A stretch of DNA of 64,000 nt from Agelaius tricolor. Lineage: Eukaryota; Chordata; Aves; Passeriformes; Icteridae. This document shows positions 58,742 through 64,000 of this stretch, piece by piece. A program made the translations under genes and the position numbers. The stretch is from positions 6,989,001-7,053,000 of the forward strand of contig JALJCS010000020.1 of NCBI GenBank assembly GCA_023055355.1. Reading direction: 5' to 3'. Position 1 is the first letter of the stretch. Each line of letters begins with the position of its first letter. A model generated the notes under the pieces. The model was not told the DNA's origin and did not search any database. It worked only from the letters and a program-made list of their open reading frames with translations.

Positions 58742-61581
58742 AGAGCACACCCCAAGTCTCCTATGTCCAAAAAGGACTCTTTCCTTCATTTGTGTCACAG
58801 AGCTGAAATGCAGTCCTGCAGCATCCAGGGCTTCAGAGATACATAAACAGAAGCTGTATAAATGTCCCTAGAATTTGAGTACATATAATAAAATTATTAT
58901 TCTCAAAAAGAAATGAAAATATTCATAGAGAACCATACTAAAAATTCTGTTAAAATTAGGGAGAAATACACTAAATTTCTATGATATTGATTCATATGAA
59001 GGGTTTTACATGTTTTAAAAAATGTAGCTATTTTGTTGTTCAGTGTAAGTGGAAACAATATTTTTTTGCCTTTACAGTTAAATCAACTCATGTGATTTCT
59101 GTTTACACATGGACACACCTATTATTTCCTATTCCCTAAATCAGGATGTGCTTTCCTGTGTTAAAATCTCAGGAATTAATAATTTCCATCTTATTCCTAC
59201 TCCTTGAGTGAAAGACCATACTAGAAAAGGAATAATTTTGTGCACTAATAGACATTATTCCTTCTTTGACAAGCTTTATGTGCTGTTAATTTGACAATGT
59301 AGATAAATGGATATGTACTTCTGTACAACACTAAAACAGACACAAAAAAAGACAGAAATTAGTAACATTTTTCACATGGCAACACAGCAGCTCAGTCCTT
59401 GCCCTCAAGAGATGTAAAAGCCTGGGTTTCCTCAGCTGCCCACGACATGTCAATGGCTGTGGAACTCTTGATATGTTCTGTGCCTCACCAGCACATCAGT
59501 GTCCTCCCTTCTCGAGGTCACTCCCAAGCTCCAGCCATTTCTTTTACTGCATTTCTGCTCAGTCATTTTGGATATTGTTATGTACAACTGCTCCAAGAAG
59601 CAGGCAGGGGAGAGCAGAACTGCTTAAGGCAATGAAGCATATGGTCTCTTGGAATGAGGATTGTGCTGTGTGGGTAATGTGCAGAGGCTTTGGATTATAG
59701 GGAAATATGCAGGGAGTCAATGGAAGGATCAAGGCAGAAATGTCTTTATCTGTTTACTAAAACAGCTTGCCAAAATCAGCATGAAGTACCAAGATTATTG
59801 TCAAAAACACCCATCACAAACACCCAAAAACTTCCTCCTCAAAACCACTACCTAAGTGATGCTTTCATTTGAGGCTAAATGTGCCCCAAACATGTCCTAC
59901 TGCTCCATGATACCTATGGGAGGCATCTGCCTGTCTTCAGCTCCAGAACTGATTGCAGAACAGCAGGGCTTGAGCCTCTCACAAACACAACACATTTGTG
60001 AGTCAGGAAGTCACATCCCCATCCAAGATGGAGCAAAGAGGCACAGAAAGACAAACGAGGCAGCAGGAATCTGCAGTGGAGTCAGAACTGGTGCCAGAAG
60101 GCCTGAAGCCCATTCCTGTGCCTCACGTGCAGCCCATGTTTGGAGAAGAACATCTGGCTGGTACCTCTGTCACTGTGAGTCACAGCTGGAAGCTGAGAAG
60201 CTCCCAATAACAGCAGTGCAAAGCATGTGAGTTCTGATGGAGGGGATTGTGGCCAACAACAGAGCAGTTTGTCTCCACCATGTCTCAGTGTGCCCAAAAA
60301 ATTAGTCATAACCAAGTACCACCTATTTATAACTACTTACTTCTCTGTTTATAAGTCTGTTGTTTTAGGTATCTGTCAATGAGACACTAAGGGCTGATCC
60401 CAAGGCCAGATGGATCCATAATATACAGGCTGCAAAAAATGGATTATGCTGTTACTCACTGAATTTACTCAGACACTGCAGTTTCTACAAGAGCTTTTCC
60501 TAAGAAAAAGTAGCATTGCTTGTATTTAAAACAGACCCTCAACAATCCTTTCACCATCTGTTCCAATGACTATACAAGAGAAAAAGCTGACAGCAAAGCT
60601 GTATTCTGCTAAACCACCTGTGCCTGTGACTAGAACCAGAATATAATGCAATTTTATGAATTTCCACAGTCAGCTCTGACCCAAAGATCCCCATGTGCTC
60701 TGCTCCTATGTAACTGAAAGAGGCTTTCAAGATATTTAAGTGTGCAACTGGCACACCAGGAGCCATCCACCTCATATCCATGGGAGCAGTGAATGCAGGA
60801 GGAAACCACTGCCCAGGAGCCTCTTCCCTGCACACTGCAGGAAAGGACAAGCCACAAGGCAGAAGAGCCCACACTGCTGCTCCCCCACTAATCCCAAATT
60901 CCTCCTTCCCCTGCCACTCAAAAATCCCTCCATGAAGACTATCTCTGTTCTGTGGAGTAGGGACAGAAGTTCCATTAAAAATTAAGTTGACCCCAGAATG
61001 GGATGTGTTTATGAAATTCCACTTTTCCCTTTGTGCTGTTGAGAGGGAAAAAAAAAATATGGCAAGTATTTGATTTGCTCCAAGTCAGAGGCTTGAAGAA
61101 GTCCTAATGTCAATAAACTACAGCAGAAAGCAAATTGTTGTGAGTGCCACTCCTAATGGCATGTAAAGTATAATGAGGCACTATTAATGTTGAAGGAAAA
61201 ACTACCACTGATTTCAGGGGAAGTGAGATTTCAGTGTGAGCCAGGCTTAGCACTCATAAGCTCAATATGTTATTGTTATTCTGAAAACAGAAATTCTCAT
61301 TTTAGGTGTTCATTTGGGGTATCAAATCTTGTGATTTTGGTGCTGAAAGCCCTACTTCGAGTCCTCATGGATGACTGTGTGTAATAGTAAGGTTTATTGA
61401 AGCCAAACCCACGAGCATGCTTCAGTTCCAAAACAACAGTGCTAACCAAAGGACAGTTCTTCACTTGTATGGAAGGCAACTTTTCCCTTAGAGAGTTCCA
61501 GGCATTGCCATTTCTCTGGCTAACCACACATATCCTTCCCATTATTTCTTTCAGTTACCACTGAACTCAGTTGTAAGGTTT

Positions 61582-61603
61582 CACACACACACACACACAC
61601 ACA
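61582..61603 (+). repeat. (CA)11 microsatellite
   Basis: Eleven uninterrupted CA units. Confidence 0.95.
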
Positions 61604-62524
61604 GACAATGCTCAAATAAATCCTTGAAAATCCTGCTCTTACCCCATATTGAAGAGATAGATGGATAGTCCAAGCCCCATGTGGAGGCTGGAAGTTAAAA
61701 GGTGTGAAATCAACCTCAGAAGGCAGCACACAGCCTTTATGGCTTTTACATGGCAGATACTTCACCAAGTCTGCTGAAAGAAAGGTTTTTGAATTACTTA
61801 TGTTCATAAAAGAATTTTATTTCAGAAAGGGGATATTTTTTAAAATAAAAGACTTACCTGTGGCTCTCCTTTTTTCCTACAATGCAACTAAACCCCTAGA
61901 AAAGCTCCTGGTCTGGCAGAATCTGCTGCCTAAGCCATGTTGTGCACTTCTGCCATGTAGTCTGATCAAACTGGCCCATGCCCACAAAGGCAGAAATTAC
62001 TTCCATTAATGAGGAGCAGATTGACAGAATATCTTAACACAGTCTAGAAATGTTATTAAACCTCAGCATTGCCCACAGTGCTCACTGTCCACCCCAGGCC
62101 AGGGGTATTCAACATCTAATATCAAATGGACAGGCTATGTCAGTGCTTTATAAATTACTGCCTGAAAAGTTCACACAGGGGATGGATGTGTAAAAGGTGA
62201 ACAGGATGGCAACACAACTTCTAAAGCAAGGTGCTCTTCCATATTCACTACTTTCTCCAAGCTTCCAGCACTGCCTCCCTTCTCTCTGAATATCCCTTAA
62301 AATGGTGTGTCTGTCTATCAGTCTTCCATAGCCTGGAACACAACCACTGGCAGAAACACTGTTTCCAGTCTACTTTATTTGCTTACATTTTTTAAAAGTA
62401 ATTTCAGTTTTGTGAATTTTGGTGCTGCTACAACCATTTTTTTCTATCAAGACAGATCAGTTCCATTTAAAATATATCAGAGAGAGACACCTGTAACTAG
62501 TTTTACCCGACTCTATGTACACAA

Positions 62525-62592
62525 TTACATATACATTATATATATATAGGCATTATATATATACATATAAATATATACACATATATATAAGG
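62525..62592 (+). repeat. AT-rich microsatellite cluster
   Basis: Three interrupted (TA)n tracts with 'ggcattatatatata' and 'catataaatatatacac' between them. Confidence 0.85.
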
Positions 62593-64000
62593 CACTGTAA
62601 AATGTACCATCACTTCTCCAGGACTGTTTTAATCTGTAAAAGTAGATCATATTTCTTCATAGAATTTGAAATGTTTTTAAACATTTAAAAAATGTTTCAG
62701 GGTTAGAGGTATCAGCTGTGAAATAAGCCTTATGTTAAATTTCAAGTTATTGTGACAAGATGAACAAAACCAATTTTGACAGTAATTCTAATCTATTTAT
62801 TGTAAAACTGATTCTCTCTTTTTAAAAGACATATTCACCTGTATAAATAGTTTCCTTTGTCTCTCCTTATTACGCTCCAAAATGTGAACCTAAACTTGTC
62901 CTGCAGAATGAAAAGTAACAACAATGAAAAAATTAAATACAAACTTGGATAATTTACTCATTACTCAGAGAGAGGAAAGCTGAGATTGCTGTAAGCCAAG
63001 ATATCTTTAAATAAAATGTATTGAAACAGGTCATGGCCTTATATAATCCTGCTTGATGTAGCCAACATCCATGGAGCCTGGTGATTACAGTTTGGGCCAT
63101 TTTATATAAAAGGTAATCTCTGCCACGTGAAGACACAACAGCACACAAATATGACTGGCATTTATAATGAACATGCTCGAATGGATCCTTGCTTAATGCA
63201 ATTAGCCTATATATGCAAATTATGGCATCAGAAATCCTGCAGCAGCTGCAGGGCTTGGCAGCTGTGTGTGTTGTAAGACAGTCTGACAGATCAAATGGAC
63301 ATATTTCCAAAGACTAGAAACACATAGACAGATGAAGACAGATTAAGAATTGCGCATGTTTGGGATTTCTAAACCCACATGACCTGGACAGAATGTATTC
63401 AACAAATACCAATATAAAAATGTTTCCAGTTACTCAATGGCAGTGATTCAAAATTGTGCTGGACCACAGGCTCCCTATTAACCCCACAACTTAAATAAAC
63501 AGTACAGAAAACTTCATTTAGCGTTGTTTCATGGACCACTTGCTGTGACCTCCCAAACATGATTCATTGGTCACAGCTGGGAGACACTCTTGTAAAGACT
63601 CACCGTATCTCCTACTCTACCATAGGCATCTTGAAAATGAAATTTAACGTGCAGTCACTTTTTTTAATATTTTGTCAGTTTAGTCCTTTGCACTGGAACT
63701 GGCATTTCCAGTTCTGCTCTTCCAGTTCAGGTTTGGCACAAGTGGAAGTGAGAAATGGCAGCGCACCATGAACCATCTCAGCAAACAAATGCAGCTGAGG
63801 CAGAAACAGACACTTGAAAATACTGAAGTGACTCAAAGGTTTAAAAAATATATATGTATTACGAGAGCCACAAAAAAGGTTACAGACAGAGCTCCACAAA
63901 GCCTGCACGGATACATTCCAACAATTCAAGGTGGCAGAACAGGTGAAATACAGACCATAAAAACGGTTCGACATTAACTTTCCAGACTGTCAGAGACAGA

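Larger units (their letters stand above)
51591..64000. other. Gene-poor flank beyond PGAM5
   Basis: 12.4 kb in which I find no exon of a known gene on either strand. I looked specifically for the expected neighbour PXMP2 (its C-terminal family motifs) without success. Open frames up to 148 codons occur (e.g. 57328-57774 -, 59856-60230 +), with no recognisable domains. The microsatellites are listed separately. Confidence 0.6.

Noticed and set aside
59856..60230. 124-codon open frame in the distal flank
   Set aside because: No recognisable motif, and overlapping frames of similar quality lie on both strands. It is probably chance.

Overview
The window is vertebrate nuclear DNA, almost certainly from a bird. 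It holds multi-exon genes with GT-AG introns, CpG-island promoters, CR1 LINE fragments of the avian type and a remnant that resembles a common avian LTR. I cannot place the species further; a neoavian or songbird is a guess from the repeats. Three protein-coding genes were assembled exon by exon from the sequence. All reading phases join cleanly and every junction is GT-AG.

Layout: (1) 1-23.1 kb, GOLGA3 (golgin-160) on the + strand, with a 5' leader, 23 coding exons giving 1516 aa, and a long 3' UTR. Its introns hold a CR1 fragment, an LTR-like remnant, a 21-bp-class tandem repeat and a striking 30-bp minisatellite. (2) 23.8-41.0 kb, ANKLE2 (LEM4) on the + strand, with a CpG-island promoter, 13 coding exons giving 991 aa, and a 3' UTR of about 2.8 kb. 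(3) 41.7-50.7 kb, PGAM5 on the - strand, with 6 coding exons giving 311 aa, convergent with ANKLE2 and starting in its own CpG island. (4) 51-64 kb, no gene that I can recognise: one CR1 3' end close to the PGAM5 promoter, a few microsatellites and otherwise unique-looking AT-rich sequence.

The order GOLGA3-ANKLE2-PGAM5 with PGAM5 inverted matches human 12q24.33, where PXMP2 and POLE lie beyond PGAM5. I could not find PXMP2 in the 13 kb beyond PGAM5. The genes do not form a pathway: GOLGA3 is a Golgi coiled-coil scaffold, ANKLE2 is an ER/nuclear-envelope LEM protein that controls BAF dephosphorylation after mitosis, and PGAM5 is a mitochondrial Ser/Thr/His phosphatase.

I found no previously undescribed biological system. 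The points most worth checking are a changed caspase site in the GOLGA3 head, a chain of short upstream ORFs in the GOLGA3 leader, the minisatellite with a 60-bp higher-order unit, a viroplasmin/RNase H1-N-like segment in ANKLE2, a CTG repeat in ANKLE2 intron 1 that is in an open frame with exon 1, conserved KEAP1-binding and multimerisation motifs in PGAM5, and the apparently empty region where PXMP2 was expected.
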